In this document: positions 1 to 6,898 of the stretch, in pieces
Numbering within the stretch: position 1 is the first letter of the stretch
Layout of the letters: each line of letters begins with the position of its first letter
From: an uncultured cyanobacterium
GTDB taxonomy: Bacteria > Cyanobacteriota > Cyanobacteriia > PCC-6307 > Cyanobiaceae
NCBI GenBank assembly: GCA_903934745.1
Contig: CAIZOZ010000537.1
Location: 1 to 15,975 of the forward strand
Direction of reading: 5' to 3'
Length of the DNA: 15,975 nucleotides
The notes under the pieces: model-generated
Databases searched by the model: none
Told to the model about the DNA's origin: nothing
What the model saw: the letters and a program-made list of their open reading frames with translations, nothing else
Position numbers and translations under genes: made by a program

Positions 1-270
1 CAGCAGGCAGCCGGCACCGGCTGCGGCTTTGATGTCGGCGCCATCCGCGAGCTGCTGGGTGCCGGCGACAGCCCGGTCGTCGTCGCCAGTCCCTGGCTGG
101 TGGCGAGCGCCTCCGGCGCCGGTATCGGCGCCGCCCTGGCCCGCATGGCCGAACTGCACCAGCAGGGCCAGGCCGCCGAGCTCTGCAGCCAGCCCTGTGA
201 TTCCCAGGCGGCTGCCGAGCGCCTGGCCGCCGCAAGGGGCTGCCGCGGCGCCATCTGGCTGGCTGGCTAG
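1..270 (+). CDS. hisZ: C-terminal part of probable HisZ (ATP phosphoribosyltransferase regulatory subunit), truncated by the window edge
   Basis: Frame 1 is open from the first base to a TAG at 268-270 and gives about 89 residues with no start inside the window, so this is the 3' end of a longer gene. The fragment contains a GFDVGAIRELL segment, then a VVVASPW strand, and ends in an alternating helix/strand pattern (AAERLAAARGCRGAIWLAG). That agrees with the last part of the HisRS-like domain plus the C-terminal tail of HisZ as I know it from picocyanobacteria. HisZ is a catalytically inactive histidyl-tRNA synthetase paralogue that activates short-form HisG in the first step of histidine synthesis. 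The assignment rests on a C-terminal fragment and on my recollection that hisZ lies near a small ferredoxin gene and htpG in related genomes. No catalytic motif is visible, so another identity is possible. Confidence 0.5.
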   Translation, partial: QQAAGTGCGFDVGAIRELLGAGDSPVVVASPWLVASASGAGIGAALARMAELHQQGQAAELCSQPCDSQAAAERLAAARGCRGAIWLAG

Positions 271-298
271 GCTCCGCACCAGCGCGCTCGCCCCCTTG

Positions 299-523
299 AT
301 GGCCCACACGATCGTCACCGACGTCTGCGAAGGGGTGGCCGATTGCGTCGATGCCTGTCCGGTCGCCTGCATCCACCCCGGCCAGGGTGCCAACAGCAAG
401 GGCACCGGCTTTTACTGGATCGACTTCGACACCTGCATCGACTGCGGCATCTGTCTGCAGGTCTGTCCGGTGGCCGGGGCGATCCTGCCGGAAGAAAAGC
501 CCCAGCTGCAACGGCAGCCCTGA
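299..523 (+). CDS. small ferredoxin with two Fe-S cluster motifs (74 aa)
   Basis: The ATG at 299 starts a 74-residue protein beginning MAHTIVTDVCEG. Eight cysteines form two cluster sites. The first is C10-x5-C16-x3-C20-P-x2-C24 and the second is C46-x2-C49-x2-C52-x3-C56-P. The second is a canonical [4Fe-4S] ligand set. The first resembles the N-terminal site of 7Fe/8Fe ferredoxins, but with shorter spacing between its first two cysteines, so a [3Fe-4S] or an atypical [4Fe-4S] cluster is possible. The frame stays open upstream to 29, but that extension overlaps the upstream gene and has no ferredoxin character, so the start at 299 is preferred. The protein is a cytosolic one-electron carrier with unknown partner. 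It starts 28 nt after the probable hisZ stop and lies about 100 nt before htpG, so cotranscription is possible. Confidence 0.88.
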   Translation: MAHTIVTDVCEGVADCVDACPVACIHPGQGANSKGTGFYWIDFDTCIDCGICLQVCPVAGAILPEEKPQLQRQP

Positions 524-620
524 GGCTGGCGGCTGGTGCGGAGTTCGGAGACCCCTCCCTGTCACCCCTTGAGCTGGAAGGCGCCGATCCCTAGGGTCGC
601 CTGCAGTGACACACGCTGCC

Positions 621-2585
621 ATGCCGGTACTGGAAGAACAGGGTCAGATTCAGATCCATACCGAAAACATCTTCCCGATCATCAAGAAGGCCGTCTATAG
701 CGGCCATGAGGTGTTCCTGCGGGAACTGGTCAGCAACGGCGTCGACGCGATCAGCAAGCGCCGCATGGCCGCCATGGGCGGTGATTGCAGTGAGGGCGAG
801 GAGGGTCGGATCTCGATCCGCATCAACCGCGAAGCCAACACGCTCACCATCTCCGACAACGGCATCGGCATGACCGCCGATGAGGTGAAGCGCTACATCA
901 ATCAGGTGGCCTTCTCCAGCGCCGAAGACTTCCTCGAGAAGTACAAGCAGGAAAGCGATGCCATCATCGGCCACTTCGGCCTGGGTTTCTATTCCAGCTT
1001 CATGGTGGCCAAGCAGGTGGAGCTGGTGAGCCTCTCGGCCCGCCCCGGCAGTGAGGCGGTGCGCTGGAGTTGCGATGGCTCCCCCAACTTCAGCCTCGAA
1101 GGCACGGAGCGCAGCGAGCCCGGCACCGATGTGATTCTGCATCTGATGGAGGAGGAGCTCGAATACATCGAGCCCAGCCGCATCCGCAATCTGATCACCA
1201 CCTACTGCGACTTCCTGCCGGTGGAAGTGCAGCTGGAGGGTGAAACGGTCAACAAGCGTCAGGCTCCCTGGCGCTCCTCACCCCGCGATCTCACCGATAA
1301 CGACTACATCGAGCTCTACCGCTATCTCTATCCCTTCCAGGGCGACCCACTGCTGTGGGTGCATCTGAGCACCGATTATCCCTACAACCTGCAGGGAATC
1401 CTGTTCTTCCCCAAAATCACCGGTCGCGCCGACTGGGAGAAAGGAGAGATCCGGCTCTATTGCAACCAGGTGTTCGTCAGTGACTCGATCAAGGAGGTGG
1501 TGCCCCGCTACCTGCTACCCCTGCGCGGCGTGATCGACTCGCCCGACATCCCCCTCAATGTCAGCCGCAGCGCCCTGCAGACCGACCGTCGTGTGCGCTC
1601 AATCGGTGGTTTTGTCGCCAAGAAGGTGGGCGATCGGCTCAAGGAACTGCATCGCGATGAACCGAGCCGCTATGCCGAAATCTGGGAATCCCTCGCACCG
1701 TTCATCAAGATCGGCGCCATGGAAGATGAAAAATTCGCCGAGCAGGTGGCCGATCTGGTGCTGTATGCCACCACAGCCCCCAGCCCGGTAGCGGCCAAAA
1801 CCGCATCTGAATCTGAATCTGCAGCCGAAGCCGAGGCCGAAACAGACCAGAGCCCCAGCAGCGATCCGATCCAGGTCGGCGAGCGCCACTTCACCACCCT
1901 GGCCCACTACCGCCAGCGGCTCAGCGCCGACCACAACAAGCGCATCCTCTATTGCACCGATGAGGCCGGCCAGGCCGGTGCCCTGGCCCTGTGGAAAGGC
2001 CAAGGCGCCGAAGTGCTGCTGGCCGACACCCTGATTGATTCCCAGTTCATCCCCTGGCTGGAGATGCGCCATGGCGATCTCACCTTCCAACGCGTCGATT
2101 CCGAACTCGACGACAGCCTCAAGGAGCAGGACAGCGAGCTCAGCGACAGCGAAGCCAAGGATGCCAGCGAAAAACTGCGCGACCTGTTCCGTCAGGCCTT
2201 AGCTAACGACAAGGTGACGATCCAGGTGCAGCAGCTCAAGGGCGATCAGGCCCCGGCCGCCCTGATCCTGCTGCCTGAACAGATGCGCCGCATCAACGAC
2301 ATGGGCGCCCTGATGGAGCAACGCCTGCCGGGCCTGCCCGATCACCACGTGTTGCTGGTGAATCGGCGCCATCCCCTGGTCGAAGGCCTGCTCAAGCTCT
2401 CCAGCGGTGCCGTGATCACCACCGGTGCGGCCGAATCCCCCAGCCGCACCCTGGCCCTTGAGTTGGGGCGCCATCTCTACGAGACGGCCCGCCTCGCCGT
2501 CGGCGGCCTGGAGCCGAACCAGCTGGCCGGCTTCCAGCAGCGCAGCAGCGATCTGATGGGTCGCCTGATGCAGCGTTCGCTCTGA
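621..2585 (+). CDS. htpG: molecular chaperone HtpG (Hsp90 family)
   Basis: This 654-residue protein covers the full Hsp90 layout. The N-terminal GHKL ATPase domain shows IQIHTENIFPIIKK, the FLRELVSNGVDAI helix with catalytic Glu35 and ATP-binding Asn39, SDNGIGM with Asp79, the glycine lid GHFGLGFYSS at 117-126 and GTD at 168-170. The middle domain contains the LNVSRSALQ loop, and a C-terminal dimerisation domain ends in MQRSL. HtpG is a cytosolic ATP-dependent homodimeric chaperone linked in cyanobacteria to heat, cold and oxidative stress. I chose the ATG at 621 because MPVLEEQGQIQIHTENIF matches the usual N-terminus. An in-frame GTG at 606 would add five residues, and neither start has a clear Shine-Dalgarno. 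Residues 386-416 form an acidic Ser/Glu/Ala-rich linker between the middle and C-terminal domains. Confidence 0.97.
   Translation: MPVLEEQGQIQIHTENIFPIIKKAVYSGHEVFLRELVSNGVDAISKRRMAAMGGDCSEGEEGRISIRINREANTLTISDNGIGMTADEVKRYINQVAFSSAEDFLEKYKQESDAIIGHFGLGFYSSFMVAKQVELVSLSARPGSEAVRWSCDGSPNFSLEGTERSEPGTDVILHLMEEELEYIEPSRIRNLITTYCDFLPVEVQLEGETVNKRQAPWRSSPRDLTDNDYIELYRYLYPFQGDPLLWVHLSTDYPYNLQGILFFPKITGRADWEKGEIRLYCNQVFVSDSIKEVVPRYLLPLRGVIDSPDIPLNVSRSALQTDRRVRSIGGFVAKKVGDRLKELHRDEPSRYAEIWESLAPFIKIGAMEDEKFAEQVADLVLYATTAPSPVAAKTASESESAAEAEAETDQSPSSDPIQVGERHFTTLAHYRQRLSADHNKRILYCTDEAGQAGALALWKGQGAEVLLADTLIDSQFIPWLEMRHGDLTFQRVDSELDDSLKEQDSELSDSEAKDASEKLRDLFRQALANDKVTIQVQQLKGDQAPAALILLPEQMRRINDMGALMEQRLPGLPDHHVLLVNRRHPLVEGLLKLSSGAVITTGAAESPSRTLALELGRHLYETARLAVGGLEPNQLAGFQQRSSDLMGRLMQRSL
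1776..1868 (+). repeat. low-complexity acidic linker in HtpG with a 6-nt microsatellite
   Basis: This part of htpG encodes alternating Ser, Glu and Ala (for example SESESAAEAEAETD). At the DNA level the core includes ATCTGA twice followed by ATCT (1805-1820), then GCCGAAGCCGAGGCCGAA-like triplet pairs. The sequence is consistent with expansion by replication slippage at an interdomain linker. The reading frame is intact. Confidence 0.7.
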
Positions 2586-2620
2586 GCCTGGCGCCACTGG
2601 CCTGCCTCGCCACTGGTCTC

Positions 2621-2645
2621 GCCGCCGTCTTGCCGCGACGGCGGC
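2621..2645 (+). terminator. GC-rich hairpin downstream of htpG
   Basis: A perfect 9-bp inverted repeat, GCCGCCGTC (2621-2629) and GACGGCGGC (2637-2645), encloses a 7-nt loop and starts 35 nt after the htpG stop. No T-tract follows, so it may be a weak or factor-assisted terminator or an mRNA 3'-stabilising stem rather than a classical intrinsic terminator. It separates htpG from the ABC operon. Confidence 0.5.
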
Positions 2646-2682
2646 CGCTGATTAAGGTCCAGGCACTGACCCCGTCGACTCC

Positions 2683-3999
2683 ATGGCCGGATCCGGAGCT
2701 CGACGGCGGCTGACGCCTGGATCAGTCCTGGCTGGCCTGCTGCTCGGCCTGGTCTTGATCCTGCTGCCGGCGGCGCTGCTGGCCAGGCCGGTGGCGGCGG
2801 CCACCACGGTGCGGGTGCTGATGCCTTCCCCCTTCGTCGATGCCACCGCCGAGCTGGTGGCTGGGTTCAACCGCGATCACCCCAACCTCAAGGTGGAGGT
2901 GGCCCGCGGCCCCCTCGACACCGAAGCGATGTCGGACCTGGCCATCGGCGGCCTGTTGCTGGGTGACACCCCCTACGACCTGCTGCTGATGGATGTCAGC
3001 TGGACGGCCAAGTACGTGGCCGCCGGCTGGCTCGTGCCGCTCGAAGGGCTGCTCGGCGACGACGCCCTCGAGGCGATGGTGCCCGGCGCCAGGCTGGGCA
3101 ATGCCTTCGGCGGCCATCTCTGGCGGATGCCGCTCACCGGTGATACCGGCCTGCTCTATTGGCGCACCGACCTGATGGCCTCGCCGCCCCGCACCACCAC
3201 GGAACTGGAGGCGGTGGCGCGGCAGCTGCAGGCCGAGGGCAAGGTGCGCTGGGGCTACGTCTGGCAGGGCCGCCAGTACGAAGGTCTGAGCTGCGTGATG
3301 CTCGAGCTGATCCACGCCTTCGGCGGCCAGTGGTGGCAACCCGGTACTGGCCCGGCAGGGGGCCAGACCGAACTGGATTCCCCCGGGGCGATCGCTGCAG
3401 CCGACTGGCTGGTGCAGCTGGTGCGCAGCGGCGTCAGCCCCGAAGCCGTCGCCGACTTTGCTGAGAATGAAGCCCTGCAACTGTTTGCCGCCGGCGATGC
3501 CGCCTTCCTGCGCAACTGGCCCTACGCCTGGCGCGAAATCGAAAAAGGCGGCGGACCGGTGGTTGGCAAGGTGGGCGTCAGCACCGTGGTGTCAGCGCCG
3601 GGCATCCGCAGTGGCGGCACCCTCGGCACCTGGGGGCTGTCGCTGCTGGCCGGCAGTCCCCATCCCCAGGAGGCGGCTGAGGTGATCGGCTGGTTCACCG
3701 GCCCCGAAACCCAGAAAGCGCTGGTGCTGGATCAGGGCTATGCCCCCACCTGGGCCGTCCTCTACGAGGACAGCGAGTTGCAGCAGAAGCATCCGCTGCT
3801 GGCCGTGCAACAACAAGCGCTGGAACAGGGCCCGCTGGTGCGGCCGCTCACCCCCCTCTACGCCCAGCTCAGCGACCTGCTGCAACGCCAGGTGAATGGG
3901 CTGCTCACCACGGAAGCAGCGGCCACCGCCGCCATGACCCGGGCCCAGCGTCAGAGCACGGTGCTGCTGGAATCCACCGCCGGCCAGGAGAGCGCATGA
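2683..3999 (+). CDS. ABC transporter family 1 extracellular solute-binding protein, sugar/osmolyte type
   Basis: This 438-residue protein has an N-terminal export signal: a basic MAGSGARRRL start, then a hydrophobic stretch near residues 16-35 and an ARPVAAA cleavage region. No lipobox cysteine is visible, so the mature protein is probably a soluble periplasmic binding protein. The mature chain begins TTVRVLMPSPFVDATAEL and carries features of CUT1-type binding proteins: YDLLLMDVSWTAKYVAAGWL, then WRMPLTGDTGLLYWRTDLM, and later GTLGTWGLSLLAGSPHPQEA. In this family the protein captures a disaccharide or related solute such as trehalose, maltose, sucrose or glucosylglycerol. The substrate cannot be read from the sequence. 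It is the first gene of a four-gene operon, and its stop overlaps the permease start by 4 nt. GgtB-like (glucosylglycerol) is one candidate, given cyanobacterial biology. Confidence 0.9.
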   Translation: MAGSGARRRLTPGSVLAGLLLGLVLILLPAALLARPVAAATTVRVLMPSPFVDATAELVAGFNRDHPNLKVEVARGPLDTEAMSDLAIGGLLLGDTPYDLLLMDVSWTAKYVAAGWLVPLEGLLGDDALEAMVPGARLGNAFGGHLWRMPLTGDTGLLYWRTDLMASPPRTTTELEAVARQLQAEGKVRWGYVWQGRQYEGLSCVMLELIHAFGGQWWQPGTGPAGGQTELDSPGAIAAADWLVQLVRSGVSPEAVADFAENEALQLFAAGDAAFLRNWPYAWREIEKGGGPVVGKVGVSTVVSAPGIRSGGTLGTWGLSLLAGSPHPQEAAEVIGWFTGPETQKALVLDQGYAPTWAVLYEDSELQQKHPLLAVQQQALEQGPLVRPLTPLYAQLSDLLQRQVNGLLTTEAAATAAMTRAQRQSTVLLESTAGQESA

Positions 4000-4871
4000 C
4001 GCCGAGCCTGGTCAACACTCTGTTGATGCTGCCGGCCCTGCTGCTGCTGGCGATCGTGTTCGCCTGGCCGCTGCTGGATTCGGCCTGGTTGAGCACCCAG
4101 GCCAGCTCGGTGCTCACCGGCCTCAGCCCGATCGCCAATCACGGCGCCAACTGGCAGCGGCTGCTCGGTGATACCCGCTTCTGGCAGGACGCCGCCGTCA
4201 CCCTGCGCTTCGCCCTGGTGTCGGTGGGGCTGGAGCTGCTGCTGGGCCTGGCGATGGCCCTGCTGTTGCACCGGCCGGGCCGGGGCCGGGGCTGGCTGCG
4301 GGCCCTCACCCTGCTGCCCTGGGCCCTGCCCACCACCGTGCTCGCCCTCGGCTGGCGCTGGATCTACAACGATCCCTATGGCCCGCTCAATGCCATCCTG
4401 CGGGCCTTCGGTGCCGCTCCCTACGGCTTTCTCACCACCCCGGCCAGCACCTGGTTGTTCACCGTGCTGGCCGATGTCTGGAAAACGACGCCCTTCGTGG
4501 CGCTGCTATTGCTGGCCGGGCTGCAGTCGATCCCGGCCGAACTGGAGGAGAGCCTGGTGCTGGAGGGGGCCAGCCCCGGCCAGATCCTGCGACGGCTCAC
4601 CCTGCCGCTGCTCAAACCCTGGATCAGCCTGGCCCTGCTGTTCCGGCTGGCCCAGGCCCTGGGCGTGTTTGACCTGGTCCAGGTACTCACCCGCGTCGGA
4701 CCGGCCGGCAGCACCGAGAGCCTGGCCCTCTATGCCTATCTCAACGCCATGCGTTTCCTCGATTTCGGCTACAGCGCCACCCTGGTGATCGCCACCTTCC
4801 TGTTGCTGGTTGTGCTCACAGTCCTCGGCTGGCTGCTGCTGCGCCGTCGTGCTCTGGAGCCCTCACGATGA
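3996..4871 (+). CDS. ABC transporter permease 1 (MalF-like, CUT1 family)
   Basis: This 291-residue integral membrane protein has about six hydrophobic helices, including LLMLPALLLLAIVFAWPLL near the N-terminus. The cytoplasmic EAA loop that docks the ATPase lies at residues 184-208, with the pattern EESLVLEGA-x7-R-x-TLPLLKP. It probably forms one half of the inner-membrane channel and pairs with the next gene product. The start ATG overlaps the binding-protein stop (ATGA, 3996-3999) and the stop overlaps the next start, consistent with translational coupling. Family assignment is firm and the substrate is unknown. Confidence 0.92.
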   Translation: MTPSLVNTLLMLPALLLLAIVFAWPLLDSAWLSTQASSVLTGLSPIANHGANWQRLLGDTRFWQDAAVTLRFALVSVGLELLLGLAMALLLHRPGRGRGWLRALTLLPWALPTTVLALGWRWIYNDPYGPLNAILRAFGAAPYGFLTTPASTWLFTVLADVWKTTPFVALLLLAGLQSIPAELEESLVLEGASPGQILRRLTLPLLKPWISLALLFRLAQALGVFDLVQVLTRVGPAGSTESLALYAYLNAMRFLDFGYSATLVIATFLLLVVLTVLGWLLLRRRALEPSR

Positions 4872-5668
4872 GGGGCCTGCTGCTGCTCTGGAGCCTGGCG
4901 CCCCTGGCCTGGCAGCTCTACACCTCCCTGGTCACGCCGGAGGCGCTGGTCAGTGGCAGCGCCGGCGCCACCGGCAGCTTCTGGACCCTGGAGAACTACC
5001 GCCAGGTGTGGCTGGCCGACCCGCCGATCTGGCGTTATCTGCTCAACAGTGCCGTGGTCGGGGCTGCCAGCACGGCCCTCACCCTCGCCCTGGCGGTGCC
5101 CTGCGCCTACGGACTGCAACGCCAGGGCGGGCGCCTGCGCTGGGCGGTGAGCCTGGCGCTGCTGGCTACGGCGATCTTTCCGACCGTGCTGTTGTTTCTG
5201 GCCCTGCTGCAGCTGGCCCGCACCTTGGGGCTGGCCAACAACCTGCTGGCCCTGAGCCTGCCCTATGCCGCCCTGTGTCTGCCGCTGGCGGTGTTGTTAC
5301 TGCGGGCCGCCTTCGCCGAGCTGCCCCCAGACCTCGAGGACGCCGCCAGGCTGGAGGGCCTGAACCTGCCGCAGCGGCTGCGCCATGTGCTGCTGCCCCT
5401 GCTGGCCCCCAGCCTGGCCAGCACCGCCATCCTGGTGTTCCTGTTCAGCTGGAACGAATACCCGATTGCCCTCACCTGGATCAGCCGACCCGAGCTGCTC
5501 ACCCTGCCGCCGGCCATCGCCCGCCTTGCCGGTTCGTCGCTGTTCACCGTGCCCTACGGCGCCTTTGCCGCCGCCACCGTGCTCGGTAGCCTGCCGCTGC
5601 TGCTGCTGGTGCTGATTTTCCAGCGTTCGATTGTGAGTGGCCTCACCCAGGGAGCGATCAAGGGATGA
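4868..5668 (+). CDS. ABC transporter permease 2 (MalG-like, CUT1 family)
   Basis: This 266-residue membrane protein begins MRGLLLLWSLAPLAWQLYTS and contains the NYRQVW segment and NSAVVGAASTALTLALAVP helix typical of MalG-type permeases. The EAA loop lies at about residues 157-181 (LEDAARLEGLNLPQRLRHVL). It forms the channel heterodimer with the preceding permease. Both ends overlap their neighbours by ATGA, so its dosage is probably tied to the first permease. The N-terminal periplasmic segment before helix 2 is short, as expected for a MalG-type partner. Confidence 0.92.
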   Translation: MRGLLLLWSLAPLAWQLYTSLVTPEALVSGSAGATGSFWTLENYRQVWLADPPIWRYLLNSAVVGAASTALTLALAVPCAYGLQRQGGRLRWAVSLALLATAIFPTVLLFLALLQLARTLGLANNLLALSLPYAALCLPLAVLLLRAAFAELPPDLEDAARLEGLNLPQRLRHVLLPLLAPSLASTAILVFLFSWNEYPIALTWISRPELLTLPPAIARLAGSSLFTVPYGAFAAATVLGSLPLLLLVLIFQRSIVSGLTQGAIKG

Positions 5669-6681
5669 TCGACGCCATGCCTGTGTTGCCAAGCCCAGCA
5701 CCCGGACTGCGGATCGAAGGTCTCAGCCGCCGGCTGGGCGAGCGCACCCTGCTCGCCGACCTGAATCTGGCGGTCGCCCCCGGCGAATGCCTGGCCCTGC
5801 TGGGGCCGAGTGGTTGCGGCAAGACCACCACCCTGCGCCTGTTGGCCGGCCTCGATGCCGCCAGCGCCGGCCGGATCCTGCTGGATGGCCGCGACATCAC
5901 CCAGCAGAGCGCCGGCGAGCGTCGCGTGGCGATGGTGTTCCAGAGCTACGCGCTCTATCCGCACCTGAGCGTGGCCGATAACCTGGCCCTGGGCCTGCGC
6001 ATTCGGGGCATGGCGCCCAAGGAGCGGGAGGGGCGCATCGCCGCGGTGCTGGAGCTGCTGCAACTGGGAGAGCTGCGCCTGCGCCGCCCAGCCCAGCTCT
6101 CCGGTGGCCAGCGTCAACGGGTCGCCCTGGCCCGGGCCCTGCTGCGCCAACCCAGGTTGGTGCTGCTCGATGAGCCGATGAGCAACCTCGATGCCCAGTT
6201 GCGCGAAGAACTGCGGCCGGAGCTGCGCCGCTTGCTCTGCGGCGGCGACCAGCCCGTCGTCTATGTCACCCATGATCAACAGGAGGCCATGGGCATGGCC
6301 GATCGCATTGCCGTGCTGCGTGATGGGGCGCTGCAACAGGTCGGCAGCGCCCGCGAGCTCTATGAGCGGCCGGCCAATCGCTTCGTGGCCGCCTTCCTCG
6401 GCCGGCCGGCGATCAATCTGCTGCCGGCGCAGGGGCAGCGCCAGCTGGGGCTGAGGCCGGAACATCTGCAGCCGGTGCTGCACGGCGGCATCGCCGCCCG
6501 CCTGCAACGGCGGGAATGGTGGGGCAACCAGCAGCTGCTCTGGCTGGAAACCGCCCAGGGTGATCTACGCATGCTGGTGGCGGCCGATCAGTCCCTGCCC
6601 GAGCAGCTGCAGCTGGGCTGGCGGCCCGAGCATGAACTGTGGTTCGACAGCCACAGCGGCGAACGGCTGGCGGCGCCGTGA
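5665..6681 (+). CDS. ABC transporter ATP-binding protein (MalK/UgpC/GgtA-like)
   Basis: This 338-residue ATPase has Walker A GPSGCGKT at 47-54, the Q-loop Gln93 in VFQSYALYPH, the signature LSGGQ at 145-149, Walker B LVLLDEP at 165-171, the D-loop SNLD at 173-176 and the switch His203 in VTHDQ. After about residue 235 comes a C-terminal TOBE/OB-type regulatory domain (LGRPAINLLPAQG, GLRPEHLQPVL), as in MalK-type subunits of carbohydrate importers. It drives uptake through the two upstream permeases, with two copies expected per complex. The start at 5665 forms ATGA with the permease stop. A second ATG four codons later is also possible. Confidence 0.94.
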   Translation: MIDAMPVLPSPAPGLRIEGLSRRLGERTLLADLNLAVAPGECLALLGPSGCGKTTTLRLLAGLDAASAGRILLDGRDITQQSAGERRVAMVFQSYALYPHLSVADNLALGLRIRGMAPKEREGRIAAVLELLQLGELRLRRPAQLSGGQRQRVALARALLRQPRLVLLDEPMSNLDAQLREELRPELRRLLCGGDQPVVYVTHDQQEAMGMADRIAVLRDGALQQVGSARELYERPANRFVAAFLGRPAINLLPAQGQRQLGLRPEHLQPVLHGGIAARLQRREWWGNQQLLWLETAQGDLRMLVAADQSLPEQLQLGWRPEHELWFDSHSGERLAAP

Positions 6682-6748
6682 ACCGCCCCACCCCAATTGG
6701 CTTGGCGGTACTGGCAGCCCGTGCACCTCTGCCGCCCGTCGCTGGAAC

Positions 6749-6895
6749 GTGCCTCAGCTTCTGCAGATTGAAGGCCCCCAGCAAATCGCCCGCCCTCGCG
6801 AACATCACCGTGAGGCTCCGAATGGCAATGGCCATGGCAATGGCAAGGTGCCGCAGCTGAGCAAGAAGACCTTCAGGCACCTGCTGGCGGACTGA
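6749..6895 (+). other. possible short ORF or gene-tail remnant with Asn-Gly repeat (48 aa)
   Basis: In one frame a GTG at 6749 could start a 48-residue peptide containing EAPNGNGHGNGKVPQLSKKT and ending FRHLLAD before TGA at 6893-6895. The same frame is open upstream but there lies inside the ATPase gene, so that part is a shadow. The tail looks protein-like (a Gly/Asn spacer followed by a basic helix), yet there is no good start or ribosome-binding site. I do not recognise it. It may be the last exon-like relic of a deleted gene or simple chance. Confidence 0.2.
6821..6844 (+). repeat. four tandem copies of a 6-nt unit (A/C)ATGGC
   Basis: AATGGC, AATGGC, CATGGC and AATGGC follow each other without spacing. 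In the short ORF of this region they encode Asn-Gly-Asn-Gly-His-Gly-Asn-Gly. This is a microsatellite-like tract, prone to slippage. Confidence 0.75.
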
Positions 6896-6898
6896 GCC

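Noticed and set aside
2722..3480. Long minus-strand ORF (252 codons) opposite the ABC binding-protein gene
   Set aside because: Gln/His/Gly-rich shadow of a GC-rich gene with clear family motifs on the plus strand. No start signal or domain.
5554..6507. Minus-strand ORF of 317 codons opposite the ABC ATPase gene
   Set aside because: The plus strand carries all ABC ATPase motifs. The reverse frame is low-complexity and repetitive in Gln, His and Gly, as expected for an antisense shadow.
6682..6709. ACCGCC/GGCGGT inverted repeat after the ABC operon as a terminator
   Set aside because: Only a 6-bp stem with a 16-nt loop and no T-tract, so chance is likely in this GC-rich context.
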